A DNA stretch of 64,000 nucleotides from Gerris lacustris (Eukaryota; Arthropoda; Insecta; Hemiptera; Gerridae), in assembly GCA_951217055.1 (NCBI GenBank), contig OX578284.1:31336187-31400186 (forward strand). The letters are read 5' to 3'. This document shows positions 1-11,416 of this stretch, piece by piece. Position 1 is the first letter of the stretch. Each line of letters begins with the position of its first letter. The notes beneath the pieces were generated by a model. The model worked only from the letters and a program-made list of their open reading frames with translations, ran no database searches and was not told the DNA's origin. A program made the translations under genes and the position numbers.

Positions 1-185
1 TACAATTCTTTATAACTTATTTAAAATAAATGAAAAGTGAGGCAATTAAATTGATTTAGTGATAATCGCGACAAAGTTATAAAATTAGTTGTTTCTACAG
101 AGATTATATTAAACTTATTTACTTAAAGTGAATTAAACTTAGACCATAATAGTTATTTAAGACTTTAATAACTCATCCATAAATT

Positions 186-300
186 AATATACTGTTATAG
201 CTAATTAATATGATATTATAGCTAATTACTATATTATAACTAATTAATATGCTATTATAGCAAATTAATTTGATATAGCTAATTAATATGCTATTATATC
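186..300. repeat. AT-rich tandem repeat, ~20-bp unit
   Basis: Imperfect tandem copies of a unit close to TATTATAGCTAATTAATATG, about five in a row with small indels. The repeat is non-coding. A GTGGTCGAAA motif that recurs elsewhere in the window follows directly at about 303-319. Confidence 0.6.
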
Positions 301-334
301 TAAACTAAAGTGGTCGAAATTGTATGTATTAATC

Positions 335-497
335 ATTAGCTATTGTGGTATTTTGACAATAACCTTATCAATTTTAACGCTTTGAGTTATTAGCTATTGT
401 GGTATTTTGACAATAAACTGATCAATTTTATCTCTTTGCATTATTAGCTATTTGGGTTTTATTTTACAATAAACGTCAATTTTTCTCTTTGAGTTAT
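335..497. repeat. Tandem repeat, 3 units of 54 bp
   Basis: Units begin at 335, 389 and 443 with ATTAGCTATTGTGGTATTTT. Each continues through ACAATAA and CAATTTT to CTTTGAGTTAT. The third unit is the most diverged. Related words (TTATTGTG, TCAATTATGGTG, TTTTATTCACTA) recur loosely near 6250-6380, so this may be part of a larger dispersed element. Confidence 0.65.
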
Positions 498-1700
498 ATT
501 CACACCGACGCAGTGTCTTGGTACTTACTTAAAACTATTACTTATTTTATATAATTTTATTAAGTTCTAAAAGCCAATATACTCTGGCTGTTAAGTCTCA
601 GGTTCGAGCCAAATTATAAGGTACGGGTGAGAGGAAGCGTCCTTGGGCCTTAGTTGATGTGTCTAGTCAGATGATAGGTCAGGCTAGTCTAGCCGGATCG
701 GCTTAGGCCAATAGAAAGTTAGCGGTATTAGGTCGCGGTGGAAGTTGGAACCGGGCGAGCAAGGTGTGGAATGATGTAGGCGCTGAGGAAGCTAGGTCAG
801 GGGAGAAGGATTAAGTAACGAGAAGACTAAAAGGAAACCTCGGTTAGACCCGGAGAGAGAGAGAGAGTGATTTTAGCCCTGGTCCCTGTATCTCTAGGCG
901 ACGGAGCTGTTAGGAGATGTGGTGGGCAGAATTATCTAGGACACACGAGTTTGTAAGGTCAACTTCTTAGTCTTAGACAGGCAACATCTTACCTAGGCGT
1001 TCCAGCTTAGACTCTCCCCACTATAGCAAGGACATGCCAACTCTATCCCCTAACCTATGTCATTTCATCTTACCTATACCGTATCCTATTCCAATATCTT
1101 AATCAACTTAACGGAACCAAGCTAAACTTTAAATCATATTTCCCACTGCAAGTAGTACAACACTGATGTAGTGGGGGGCCCTTCCACACAAACATTCCAG
1201 ACCAAGCCTATTGTGACTTGGATTCCACATGTTTCAACAAACTTAACTTACTTCTGATTTTAATCCATCTATACATTTTTTTAAAAACTTTATAAGATAA
1301 AAAATATCTCTTAATCAGTTAATACTCAAATAGACATATCTATATAGAACTTTTTCGTGAATTCGTAAAAAAATTACACTAAATCACAAATATAAAGAGA
1401 AGGGTTGTACCTCAACAGAATTCAGTATAAAATTAAAATACAAATTAATTTAGAAATTTAATTAATTTTTTTTTATAAATTAATTTAGCAAATTTTATGA
1501 CGAACTAAGATAAGTAGAAAAAAAGTTACCAATAGATACCTATTTAAAGAATGTTTTCCTTTTCAAAGTTCAAACCATGATATTATAATAGTGTTATAAT
1601 TATAACCATGATATTATATAGTGTAAATTCATATACCATACTTAATTGTGCGTTTAACAATTTTAAAAATTCACTTGTTTACAATAGATATTATTATTTT
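498..1700. other. No gene; GC-richer patch at 600-1060
   Basis: About 600-1060 is visibly richer in G and C than its surroundings, with a short (GA)n at 858-868. No long open frame, splice pattern or recognisable repeat was found. CAGGTTCGAGCC near 600 resembles a pol III B box, but no A box or tRNA fold could be placed around it. The rest is AT-rich and unremarkable. Confidence 0.4.
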
Positions 1701-1721
1701 AATACACAATCATTAAACTAT

Positions 1722-1757
1722 TGACCAACTAAAGAGGTCGAAACCGGTCTGTATATT
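1722..1757 (+). repeat. Dispersed GACCA-stem-GGTCGAAAC motif
   Basis: A short motif in which GACCA and (T)GGTC can pair across a 7-8 nt loop and are followed by GAAACCGGTC. Related sequences lie at 303-319, 6208-6240 and 47634-47666. It is probably a conserved terminal or structural piece of an otherwise decayed dispersed element. Confidence 0.4.
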
Positions 1758-2453
1758 AAAACCAGTTTGAACTTGAAAGGAAATTTTATTTAAAAAAAAA
1801 AATACCTATTTAAAAAAGTAACAGAAAAAAGTTAACTAACTTTTTCCTCCTTATAGTTTAACTTTTATTTTCTTTATAATTAAAACTTATATACTTAACT
1901 ATAAACTTTAATAGTTAATTGTTTAATGATTTACCTTAAACGATAAAGCTAAGTTATTGTTTCTCTTTGAGATTTATAATAGACATATGTTATAGTGGTT
2001 CTCAACCCCCTCAAAATAATTGAGTTAAAAATAAAAAATAAAATAATAAGAATTATCCATATTTTATATCTTCGTAAATGTTTTCTTTTACGACAATAAT
2101 TGTTCTTTAGAACTAAGTTTCTATAAAAATCTCTACAAATCAATGAATTCAAAAATAAATAAAAAAGATATAAAAATAAATTAATAGATATAAGCCGACC
2201 AACATTCTTTCAAAGTAATTTTTAGCTGTGTTTTTCGTGACGAGGGTGTATTACTGTAAAAGAAGCTTCTAATTAATAGTTCTGCGTTTATCCCCCAGTA
2301 TTTCAGTGAATTCAACAACACAAATGAAAAAAGTCTAGCTCAGTCTCTGTTTTGATTTTATTACCACCACTAATATTTAATTTCAGATCCCTACATTTAA
2401 GTTTTGTTTCCGTCATTTTATAAAAGCACTGTTCGACGTATCATAAGAACAGG

Positions 2454-2461
<8 letters not shown>
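1758..2461. other. No gene; AT-rich
   Basis: AT-rich sequence. The only open frame of note (minus strand, about 67 codons) is lysine/isoleucine/tyrosine-rich and tracks composition. Nothing functional is visible. Confidence 0.4.

Positions 2462-2490
<29 letters not shown>
2462..2490 (+). repeat. Poly(A) tract, 29 bp
   Basis: Uninterrupted A run. It could be the tail of an old retrotransposed insertion, but no matching element body was identified immediately upstream. Confidence 0.8.
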
Positions 2491-2493
<3 letters not shown>

Positions 2494-2708
2494 AAAATTA
2501 TTACATAAAAACAATTGCCGTTTTAATTTCTTATTAATTTCTTATTTATAACTCTAATGTTTTGGAATCCTTAAATAATTAAATCATTTATGACACAAAT
2601 ATACAAACATATTATACTATTACGACATTGATTAAATAATATTCATAGTTTTATTAACAGTTTATAAAAATAAATAAAAAATTGGTTCTTTTGTAAATGA
2701 ATATCAGA

Positions 2709-3035
2709 TTACGGCATCAATAGTACATTACGCGTCGAGTGTGGAAAGTAGCATTTTGCATGCGAGTGTGGAGTTTGCACCCGAGCGACAGCGAGGGTGG
2801 CAAACCACACGAGCAATGCAAATGCCGTTTTCGCACGAGTTGCGTACCGTACTTTATCTACGATTGTTAGATTTAGATAATAAATACAGAAAAAAATAAA
2901 CTTGCTGTATGTAAGTTTGTATATCTCTCTTGATAAAGATGGCATTAATTCATTAGTTGTATTTTTTGCCGAATTAATTATTTCTGGAGGAGTATTATTC
3001 TCCACATTTTCGTTAAAGTCACTTGATTCACTCAT
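2709..3035 (-). pseudogene. N-terminal fragment of element-encoded protein, tyrosine-recombinase-like
   Basis: Begins ATG with MSESSDFNENVENNTPPEII, then ...NELMPSLSREIYKLTYSKF. The acidic head followed by S-x-E-x-Y-x(3)-Y-x-x-F resembles, from memory, the start of the SAM-like core-binding domain in Crypton/Ngaro-type tyrosine recombinases of animal transposons. After SKF the frame runs into the element's non-coding 3' block, and no catalytic domain (R...H-x-x-R...Y) is present. The same start is found in the copies at 34208 and 41685. It is a truncated, non-functional fragment, and the family assignment is inference. Confidence 0.5.
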
Positions 3036-3294
3036 TGTTTTTGACTAAAAACTCTATATAAACAGTTACTTTAATAAAAGAACAGCAAATTAGTTTTGTT
3101 AAATGTAAACAAACTCGGTAATCGTGCGTAAAGCTGAAGAATTCCTCTTCTTTTCCGCGCTAGCGTGGTAAAGAAGAGGAATTATTCAGAACTATGAGAC
3201 GCGCATGCGCAATGAATACAAGTACGTAAATAATCACTTTCTACGCATCTAAACAAAGATATAATGTTTATATTTCGTATCAATCGTAGATAAA
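2721..3294 (-). mobile_element. Family 3 element, copy 1 ('MSESSDF' element)
   Basis: One of three copies in the window, the others at 33951-34484 and 41471-42004. Read on the minus strand it starts near TTATCTACGATTGATA. It then has ATTGCGCATGCGC, a long imperfect palindrome (3139-3184) and a short AT-rich leader. An ATG-started ORF (start codon 3035-3033) follows. The 3' part is GC-richer and carries CTCGTGTGG and GTCGCTCGGGTGCAAACTCC before ending near TAATGTACTA. The conserved order of palindrome, leader, ORF start and 3' block shows the copies are deletion derivatives of one mobile element. Class is not certain; see the ORF entry. Confidence 0.7.
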
Positions 3295-4759
3295 AGTAAT
3301 TATTTTTGTTGTTTTGTTATTTTTCCTTACTTTTATCCCTCATGGTCCAAGAAAACATTTTAGCCGTCCACGAATAAAAATGTGAGAAACTTCTGAGTGC
3401 AAGAGTATGATTGTTTTACCTTTATAAACCTACAACTCTTAATAAAATATCGTATAGCTTTATAACATTAAGCATTGAAAGCTGTGGATACTATCACTAT
3501 ATTTGTTAAAATTATTCTTTACTTAAAGTATTTATTTGAATGGGAAAGCTTGCTAATTATATAAACAATATGTTCTACTTATGATGATTCTATCTATACT
3601 TCTGAGATAAATTAAGTCATATTTTAGCAATTATAGGACGGCTATTTCCTATACCTCTTTATTTACTAACAAATGAGTTATTATACTTTACCACAATTAT
3701 TTATCAGCGTAATTCAGCCAATAACCAAAAAAAAATGATTTTCTTCAAAAACGAAAAAAAAATGGACTTAATTTATCTGAGTTGCAAAATTTAATAATAC
3801 ATTTTTAGCTACTTGTTTTAAAAACTTTAGTTGTAATAATAAATCAAGATTAATTAACATTTTCTACATAGTATTATTATTTCTAAACTTCTTTTTTTTC
3901 AGGTCAAAACCAAAATCCGATTTTAATTATGCCAATAAAAAGTAGTTTATCTTGAAAAAAGAAAAACGGCAAAGTAATGAAATACATTCTAATTTTAAAT
4001 TCTTTATAAAATAAAATATTATTTCTAATTCGGGATTCCGTTCTTGATTTGTTTGCATCATTAATGTAAATCTTTCGAGAGAGAAAAAAAGACAAATTTA
4101 ATTCTCATAAATCAAATATTATAAAAAAAAAAAAAATAAAAAAAAAATTGTGGATAATAAAATATTATTATCATTTAATCCATAAATTATGAATTGGCAA
4201 GTACATATATTTCGAAGGTTATCAATGTCAAAATACATATATGTCGCTTGTGTGAAAATTTTGTTGTTTACCTTAATTAAAAAAACCACTAATACTATTT
4301 GAATTTGTTGTTCATGAAGTTTTGTTGAGTATTATATTATATGATTTTAATTTAATTTAAAAGTTTTTAAAAGAAGTTGTGGTAGGTAAGATGTGTTAGT
4401 GAGATAGGTTCGTGTATTTGACTATGTGGTGGGCTGGTTTATTGGGTAGGCGACCCTGGCATTTATACAAGAATATGAGCTCCGAGCACCGTTAGAATTA
4501 TATCCTGCACCTTTTTTTCTTTTGTTTCATATATTCCAATTCTTCTAGCTCTCATAGATAACATTTCTAAATCCTTTTAATATCTATCATTTTTGTATTA
4601 TTTTTCATGTTCAAGGTCCGCAATTATTATTATACTACAGCTAGATAAATAGATTCTTTAGACTTGATTTCCGAGTCTAATAAATCAAGATTTTCATTCT
4701 TTATTAGGGTTCACATAATCTATTACTTGGTCTCCTACGGAAAAATCTAAATTTATAAT
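3295..4759. other. No gene; AT-rich
   Basis: AT-rich with several A runs (about 3728-3760, 4123-4147). A slightly GC-richer stretch at 4375-4500 has no open frame. The 63-codon minus-strand frame at 3904-4095 looks compositional. Confidence 0.4.
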
Positions 4760-4886
4760 GGCGGCCATAAACGTTGCGATATCCCTGACAGGTAAACCGA
4801 ACCATGTGTGCTATCAAGTTGTGACATAACTTCAGACTTATAATAACACACAAGCTCTGATTTACCTGTAAAGGTTTACCAACGTT
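4760..4886. mobile_element. Degenerate inverted-repeat element adjoining the next one
   Basis: The start (GGCGGCCATAAACGTTGCG, then CCTGACAGGTAAACC) matches the terminal repeat of the element at 4887-5105. The end carries TTTACCTGTAAAGGTTTACC, a decayed opposite terminus. It looks like a second, older copy joined head to tail with its neighbour. Confidence 0.4.
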
Positions 4887-5105
4887 AAGCCGACCATATA
4901 CGTAGTGGATATACCTGACAGGAAAACCTACCTACAGCAGGTGCAGGTTTCCTACGTAGGTAACCTGTACAGGTAGCTCGGAGCGTGTGTATACTGTCAT
5001 GAATGTGCAGTTAAGTCACTTGATTGCACACTCACAACGTTAACCCACAAAGGTTACTTTTACTGGTTTACCTGTTAGATATACCTCAACGTATATGGCC
5101 GGCTT
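4887..5105. mobile_element. Short TIR element (MITE) with TTA flanks
   Basis: Terminal inverted repeats of about 40 bp. The left arm begins AGCCGACCATATACGTAG and runs to CCTGACAGGAAAACC. The right arm, reverse-complemented, begins AGCCGGCCATATACGTTG and runs to TCTAACAGGTAAACC. If the termini are set at AGCC/GGCT, both sides are flanked by TTA (with the boundary A and T inside the coordinates given). A TWA target duplication is characteristic of PIF/Harbinger transposons. There is no transposase, so it is a non-autonomous copy. Confidence 0.7.
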
Positions 5106-6967
5106 TAGATGTAAATAGAGTTCTTCTATAAAAAAAATCTGTATGAGGCAACTCAGACAAACTTTCTCATATACGAGTTCATAATTACTTAGCCCAGTGT
5201 TCTCCATTATTAGTTTTCAAAATGTATCATAAAATAACTCCTTCTCCGCGGGGAATCGAACCAGGCCTCTCTCCGTCCGCATTTAAAGCTATTTTCTGAG
5301 GAATTAGATTTCCCCGGGAACACGACTTTTATCATTAGATTCGTATATAAATGGACCACATTTTAGAATTTTTTAATCAAAATCGTCGGAACAGTTTTCA
5401 TTAAGTTTTTTTTTCACGTTTATCAGAGTTTTTGGGGGTAGAGTCCCCAAATTTGGAGCTTAAATTAATTTCTCAAATTTGGCTCGGGTTTAAATTCTTG
5501 CTTTGAAACTATTTAATATATTTTCATTCTTATTTTCCGATTTCCGATTTTTTTTTAATCATTACATAAAATGGCTCTGGATTTATATTTCTAAACTTAT
5601 AATCCTCCTAAAGTGTTTTAATTAAGGCTAACTAGTTTTAGTAAATAAAAAAAGTTAGATATATTTTACACAACTGACCTTCAAAATATACTCGATTATA
5701 ATTTATGAATTAGGTGATAATTATTAATTTTATATCAAATTATATAACCGGTAACTAAAGTGCAATGATATCATGCATTTTAATTTATTATTGTATCTGC
5801 CGTTTACGGCTTTAATTTTTAATTTGATCAGTTTTTTCTTTGTAGAACTTCATTCGAAATTCCTTATTCTGAATGTCACTTTGGCTATATAGAACTATGT
5901 TACCTGTTTTTATATGAGATTTTGATGGAATCTTTACTCACTCATAATATTTACGGAAATAATTTCAACAAAGGTTTGCTGTATTCAAATTTGTGTTCTT
6001 AAGGATTAAAATGAATGTTAATTAATAAATCAATGAAAATTAATTAATCAAATAGCGAATAAGATTTAAAGATTGATCAGTTGCAAAGCTATCAGTTTAT
6101 TGTAAAAAAAAAAAAAAAACACAATAGCTAATGTTCAGTAAAGATGGGTTTTAACTACTATATTTGGTCGTGTAAAATGTGATGCTGAGCGCATAGATCA
6201 TGAATCATGGCCAACTAAAGTGGTCAAAACCAGTCAGTAAGTAATATATAACAGAGGTTATTGTGTTTTTTCTAAAAAGTAAACATATCAATTATGGTGA
6301 TTAATTATGGTGATCAATTTACTGGTGTTTGAGTTTTATTCACTAGGTCAATTGTGGTTTTTGAATTTTATTCACTAAGCCCAACAAAATATAGGTAAAA
6401 CATCTAACTGTAGAGATACAAATCGTTTTATATAAACATATTTCTTTAATCTAATTTCCTTACATATTTTCTTAAATGTAATAGTGATTTCATTTATTTT
6501 AAATTATACTTTTATGAAGTTATTATTAAAATATGGTAGTATTAACAATTAATATCAATTGTAAACTTTGAAAATCGAAACTAGTAGTTTTTTAACCAAT
6601 TTGTACACTTATAAGTTTGATATAATAGCTATTTATCACTATAATTGCTGAGAATATGTTGATAGTTTTATCAATTATTAAAACTTATAAATGTAATAAA
6701 CTATATTATCTAAATCTACACTGATTTTTCAAAAAACACTATAAACACATAAATAATACTGTATAACATATTAACACTAATAAAACATTTTTTGTGGTGT
6801 CAAAAAACTGAACTAAAAGTAATCGATAATATCGCTAGGATAAATATCGTTGCTGCTCGATATAACTAGTACTTTCAAGTAATAAAATCACTTTTAATTT
6901 TCTCAAATAACCTTTTTTTTATAACTTCGTTTGAACCCATAATACACTTCGCATACACTGTTGTAGT
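5106..6967. other. No gene; AT-rich with small repeat remnants
   Basis: Mostly AT-rich. A GGGGAATCGAACC word at 5250-5262 resembles a reversed pol III B box, but no tRNA fold was found. GGCCAACTAAAGTGGTC at 6209-6225 belongs to the dispersed GACCA-stem motif. There is an A run at 6104-6119. No coding signal is seen. Confidence 0.4.
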
Positions 6968-7340
6968 TTAAGATTCCCGCACTTTTCCGGAAAATCCAAA
7001 TTCGTCTTCTTTCCAAGATGGACTTTTCATAGTTTCTAATTTTCCTATTGTATCTAACGTATTCCTAGACCAAAGGACAAAATCTAATGCAAGTAGAAAG
7101 GACTTCAGTAGGTTACTGACCAGCGAGGATGCAGCAGGCACTAAAGCAAGCCTCCTGCATGTGCCCCCCACCCCAAGCTGCAGTTTGTTGCACCCCCCTT
7201 TAAAACACTTGCATTCCTTTATGCACTTGTATGCACGTAGAGTGCATTTACCCCCACATCTGGGTTGTACTAGAGAGGGAGAAGTACAATCAACTGCATT
7301 CAACCTCTTGCGTACTCTATTAGAAGAATACTGGTTTTGT
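6968..7340. other. GC-richer islet with overlapping open frames on both strands
   Basis: Less AT-rich than its surroundings, with runs of C and repeated TGCA words at 7180-7260. Frames of about 110 codons are open on both strands. The plus-strand frame starts at a TTG, neither shows recognisable motifs, and each is plausibly a by-product of the other. I see no splice sites or promoter that favour a gene. Confidence 0.3.
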
Positions 7341-7679
7341 AAAATCCTGCCCCACCCTTTTTTTACTTCCCCAAGAAGAAATATCTTTCAAATTATTATA
7401 ACAGTTTTGTATACAAGCCGGTTATATATATTATGTCCAGAAAATACAAAAAATGCATACTTGTTACTTTTTATGACTCTGATAAATCCATTTTTTAATT
7501 AATTAAAATTGAGCATTTCTGTTTAATTTACAAGCCTCGACTGTAAACAAATAATGATTTTAACGTTACTTATCATTGCCACGAATTATAGTAGTTTACT
7601 TTTTAATAACAACTTTAGAATTACTGTCGGCACTGAGTCACAGAGTGGAACTACATACTTATATTTCACTTTTCTTTTA

Positions 7680-8140
7680 CTTTTTTTGCTTTCTATAATT
7701 TTATAATTACAAGTTAATATAATCTCAAACCTTTTAATTTTGACGCATTGAAATTTTTATATTTGCTAAATAAATATATTCTTTCTTTATAACCTTGTTT
7801 CATTTATTTTTATTTTTTCTACGTCCTTCCTTTCTTCTTTACTTCTGTTACCTCTCACCTTTACTTATTCTACCTCATCCTCTCTTTTATCCTCTTCAAG
7901 TCTTCTTTTTTCAAGCCTCTCATTGCATTCATTGTCTTTGTTTGTCTTCCGCATTTCAACCTCCCCTTGTTGTATCGTTCACTCCTTTATTTAATCTATA
8001 TTTGACTTCTCTAACTCTTTATTTTGTATTTTCTTGACTTCTTTTTACTCTTAAGCACCTTAAACCTTACTTCTGCATATCGTATTGTTCTTTTAAGTGC
8101 ATTTTTTTTCTTTTTTCTATCTTTTTATTGCAGGTGTATC
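7680..8140. other. Pyrimidine-rich strand block
   Basis: The plus strand is strongly enriched in C and T with few G and A, for example repeated TTCTTT, CCTCTC and TTATTCTACC words. An 80-codon plus-strand frame (7795-8037) is F/L/S/P-rich, as expected from such sequence, and I do not call it a gene. Similar strand asymmetry occurs at 37.5-39.1 kb and 43.15-43.6 kb. Confidence 0.5.
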
Positions 8141-8180
8141 ATCACTTCATTATATTTGTAGTCTTTAATTTATATCATAG

Positions 8181-8402
8181 AGCCGTTAAGCCCGTGGCAA
8201 CGGGCTTATATTTAGAACAAAAGTAAGATTAAGTAAATTGATTTAGATATCTATTTAGATAAGTTATTATATCTATTTAAAGTCCAACAAATCAAAACAA
8301 ACATTAATTTTTATTGGAATAAATGTAATTGCCTTAACTTAGCAATTACAAATCATTTTGAGGGGAATCGTCACCTTTATCCGGAAACTACTCGAATATA
8401 TA
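8181..8402 (+). mobile_element. Family 2 repeat, copy 1
   Basis: Starts AGCCGTTAAGCCCGTGGCAA and continues CGGGCTT, so AAGCCCGT and ACGGGCTT pair as a hairpin. Shared interior words are AAGTTATTATATCTA, CCAACAAATCAAAACAAA and AATAAATGT. It ends GAAACTACTCGAATATAT. Copy 2 (24487-24697) has the same orientation and copy 3 (21439-21643) is inverted. No coding capacity. Confidence 0.75.
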
Positions 8403-9560
8403 AATGATTAATTTCTGCACTCTTCCATTTTCTAATTATTCCTTACTTTTTTCCATCCTATTTATTCCATCTCACATTAATACAGTTCAATATTTATTTC
8501 TTTCTATTTAATTGTTCATAATGAACTTTCATCCCTAAAGTAAACCCTCATTTTTATAATTCTCATTTATGCTAGTCTTCCTCTTACATTTTGTTGTTTT
8601 GTATTTTTTCTTCTTATATGCTTAAAGTTGAATGGGATCTTTACTCTTCTATTGATCAATAATTGTGATCTAATTTGTTATGGATTTAGTTATTTGTTAT
8701 TTATTGAGATTTTGAGAATTACTTTAGCTACATGCGGTGTGTAAATATCAAATTTGATTTCACCATTTCTTTATAATTAGAATATTGTTAAGAAATATGT
8801 TAGACAAATCAGGGGAATTGCACTTATGACTAATTGTTGTGTGCTACTTCCCTATCCTAAGAATTATCTCGCAAGGAGAGATTATGTAGTTGTTGTAGAA
8901 GACATTTATTATCCATCTATTATGTAAGCCGATATACATAATTTATAAATGACTGTACCGATCGAGTACCCGGTTCAGAAAGAAGGGGAGGACTAAGCGC
9001 GTTGATTTTTATATAATAGAATCGAGTCATTTGATATACGAATAGTCAGGGCATCTTTCCACCATAAGTAATTTTTTTTTTTTTTTAAAAAAAAGCCGGC
9101 TTTCAACTTGAATAATTTTCAGATTTAAACTTTCGTCTCAACTTCTGACAATTTTTTCCCTCTTCTTGACGGCAGACACTGAAGATGACCATTTTTGGTT
9201 CAAAGCCGGCTTCGTTAAACTTAAATTACTTTTGGCTAGTAAGATATTCTTTATTTATATAGTTCTGGTTTTATTCCAAGTCTTTTATTTCTGATGATTA
9301 GGATTTATCCTTAAGCGACGGGTCTAGTACGGTCTATGTTCAAAGCTTATTAATTAGCATTAATTCTGATACAGTAAATGCAGGTTGTCACTTAATAAAT
9401 AAAGATAGATAAAACTTTCTTTTTTAGAGCACGCTCGCATAAAAACAATTTCTTAATGAAGTTGTTTGTTGACTTATACAAATAATATTCTAATAATAAT
9501 CACGATTAAGTCCATTTATAAGGAGGTAGAGAGAGAAAAAAGCATATATCTAGATCAACT
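8403..9560. other. No gene; AT-rich
   Basis: The first ~230 bp are pyrimidine-rich. AAGCCGGCTT occurs at about 9093 and 9206, the first after a T-run/A-run junction and the second following CTGAAGATGACCATTTTTGG, the stem motif described in the findings. No coding signal. Confidence 0.4.
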
Positions 9561-9831
9561 AGACAAGATTTAGTAATAAATGGTGTACCAACTTTCTACT
9601 TGTTGGCCGGTACTTGAGCCTCGGGTCTAGACACTTAGACAGATAATCCCCTCCTCGTCGGAACCCGTCTAGGATGTTTGAGTTGAGGTGTTCTAGGAAA
9701 CTTCTTGCCAACCTAAAACCTGTATTCTCTCTCCTCTATGAGTACTAACTATTCCATGAAACCAGAACATGACACCTACCCTGATTACCGGGGGGAGGCG
9801 TATGAAACCTTTTGCAAAAGAAATTACTCAG

Positions 9832-9917
9832 TGCAAATTTAACTTTCGGCCTGCTCGGAGCTCTTCTCCGACTGGCTTCGTACGCAATGAATTTAGCTTG
9901 GGATTTTACGTACTCAG
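9832..9917 (+). other. Possible 86-nt exon (weak)
   Basis: A GC-richer, fully open 86-nt segment sits between a TACTCAG acceptor-like site and a CTCAG/GTAACT donor-like site. One frame reads as a hydrophobic helix-like string (ANLTFGLLGALLRLASYAMN...). The acceptor lacks a good pyrimidine tract, so this is only a weak candidate inside a generally GC-richer stretch (9570-9950). Confidence 0.15.
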
Positions 9918-10479
9918 GTAACTGTATTTATTCTTTGTCCGAACCATGCAGAAAAACTATTTTTAGTCTCACTTATAAATTATTGTGCTTAGAATTAATT
10001 TAAATGGAGTTGATTAAATCCCTCATAATTATTTTAATAACTTAATTTATACTAATAACAAAGATTAAATCATCTTGTTATGTATAAATATAGCTTTACA
10101 TAAACTAATTATTTTATTTATAATTAAGATGATTAATATTGTGTTATTGAAATTGTTTATAATTCATTTTTCATTATATTTATTTTTAACATTATGTAGG
10201 TATGTATAAATATTTTTAAACCATTACCAACAACTAGCTTGCTACTATTCCCTTAGTATGACATAATAGCTATTTATGCATATTTGAACGATACTTATTT
10301 ACTTTACTTATTGTATTTATTACAATGTTTTTACTTTCTGTATTACATATACCTCTATTCTATTTACATCATACTTAATGCACTGCAAGTTACATTATTT
10401 CTACATCTGTTAAGTTTGTTTTTATTTTTTTTTTTTTTTTCTAGCATTATTTGAGTTTACTTTGTTGTTAAATGCTCAT

Positions 10480-10715
10480 TTCAAGTTAGACCGACAGACA
10501 GCCACAAGGAAATTTGTTCAATATAGTGCTAAAAAAGTGAAAAAAATCGTCTTGTCTAATTTTGATAAAATTTGTATGGTGGGTTAAAATTAGCCAACTT
10601 TCCGAGCCTATTCCTTTTTTTCTGCATGAGCACAAATTTTGTTAAACACCTATATTTTTAAAAGTACTCATGTGATTTTGAAGAAATTTCGATGGTTTGT
10701 CAAATCAGCTGCCAG
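10480..10715 (-). mobile_element. Degenerate family 1 fragment
   Basis: Aligns by eye with the inverted copy at 19580-20090: a GACAGACAG remnant, a sequence like CAAACTTTCCGAGCCTATTC, then TTTTTAAAAGTACTCATGTG and GAAATTTCGATGGTTTGTC. The diagnostic terminal hairpin is lost. Confidence 0.4.
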
Positions 10716-10739
10716 AATGTCACTCATTAATTTGAACCT

Positions 10740-11410
10740 TATTATTGCTTAAAAAACAAGTGTGACCCCACAAGGAATCGAAATAGATCTAAATCTCATG
10801 AGATCATAATAAGACGCCAGAAAGCAATGTGCTATGTACTCACAAATTGGCAAACTATATTTAACAGGCTTGGTTGGTATTTAATTATAATAAAAAGAAG
10901 ATATTAATATTAAGAATTAAGGTACTAATTATTTCTTATGTTTGAAGGACGAATTTGGTTGTAATTAATTGTATTAATTCTTTCTTCATGCTAAAAACAG
11001 TTGTATAGTTATTAATCTGTCTAATATATATGTATTTATAACACTAAACGTATTTTATTGACTGTTGTGTCGGGAGAACGGCCCGGCAGATTTTCCTGAT
11101 TCTTTTTTCTCATCGTTTATAAAAGTTCTTGATTTGACCGCTGCTGTCGGATTTTCCGTATTCCTTCACCTTTTATTTTTTAACGCGATGTGAATATATT
11201 GCAAAGGTATGTTGACAAAGGCTTGTAAAAACAAACATTTGTCTCAGTATGTGAATAAATGTTATAAATATGTTTAATACTATATTATATTAGTATAGGT
11301 ATTTATAATGTTTGGCGACTAGGATAAAGTTTCGATGGTGATGTGGCGAAGAGGAAAGAAAAAGGAATCGGAAGACAAACGCACAAGTAAACAATAATTA
11401 TAAATCAAAG
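10740..11410. other. No gene; one weak SINE-like patch
   Basis: The minus strand of 10745-10860 has a CGATTCC B-box-like word and a GC-richer context, but no convincing A box. A short GC-richer stretch at 11070-11110 has no open frame. The remainder is AT-rich. Confidence 0.3.
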
Positions 11411-11416
11411 TTTTGA

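Noticed and set aside
186..497. CRISPR-like array
   Set aside because: Repeats are AT-rich, imperfect, directly adjoining and without unique spacers; ordinary tandem repeats in a eukaryotic context.
5235..5300. Possible tRNA gene (GGGGAATCGAACC on the plus strand, B box on the minus)
   Set aside because: No matching A box and the T stem and acceptor stem cannot be paired well.
7161..7502. 113-codon plus-strand frame in a GC-richer islet
   Set aside because: Starts at TTG, overlaps an equally long antisense frame, and shows no motif or splice context.
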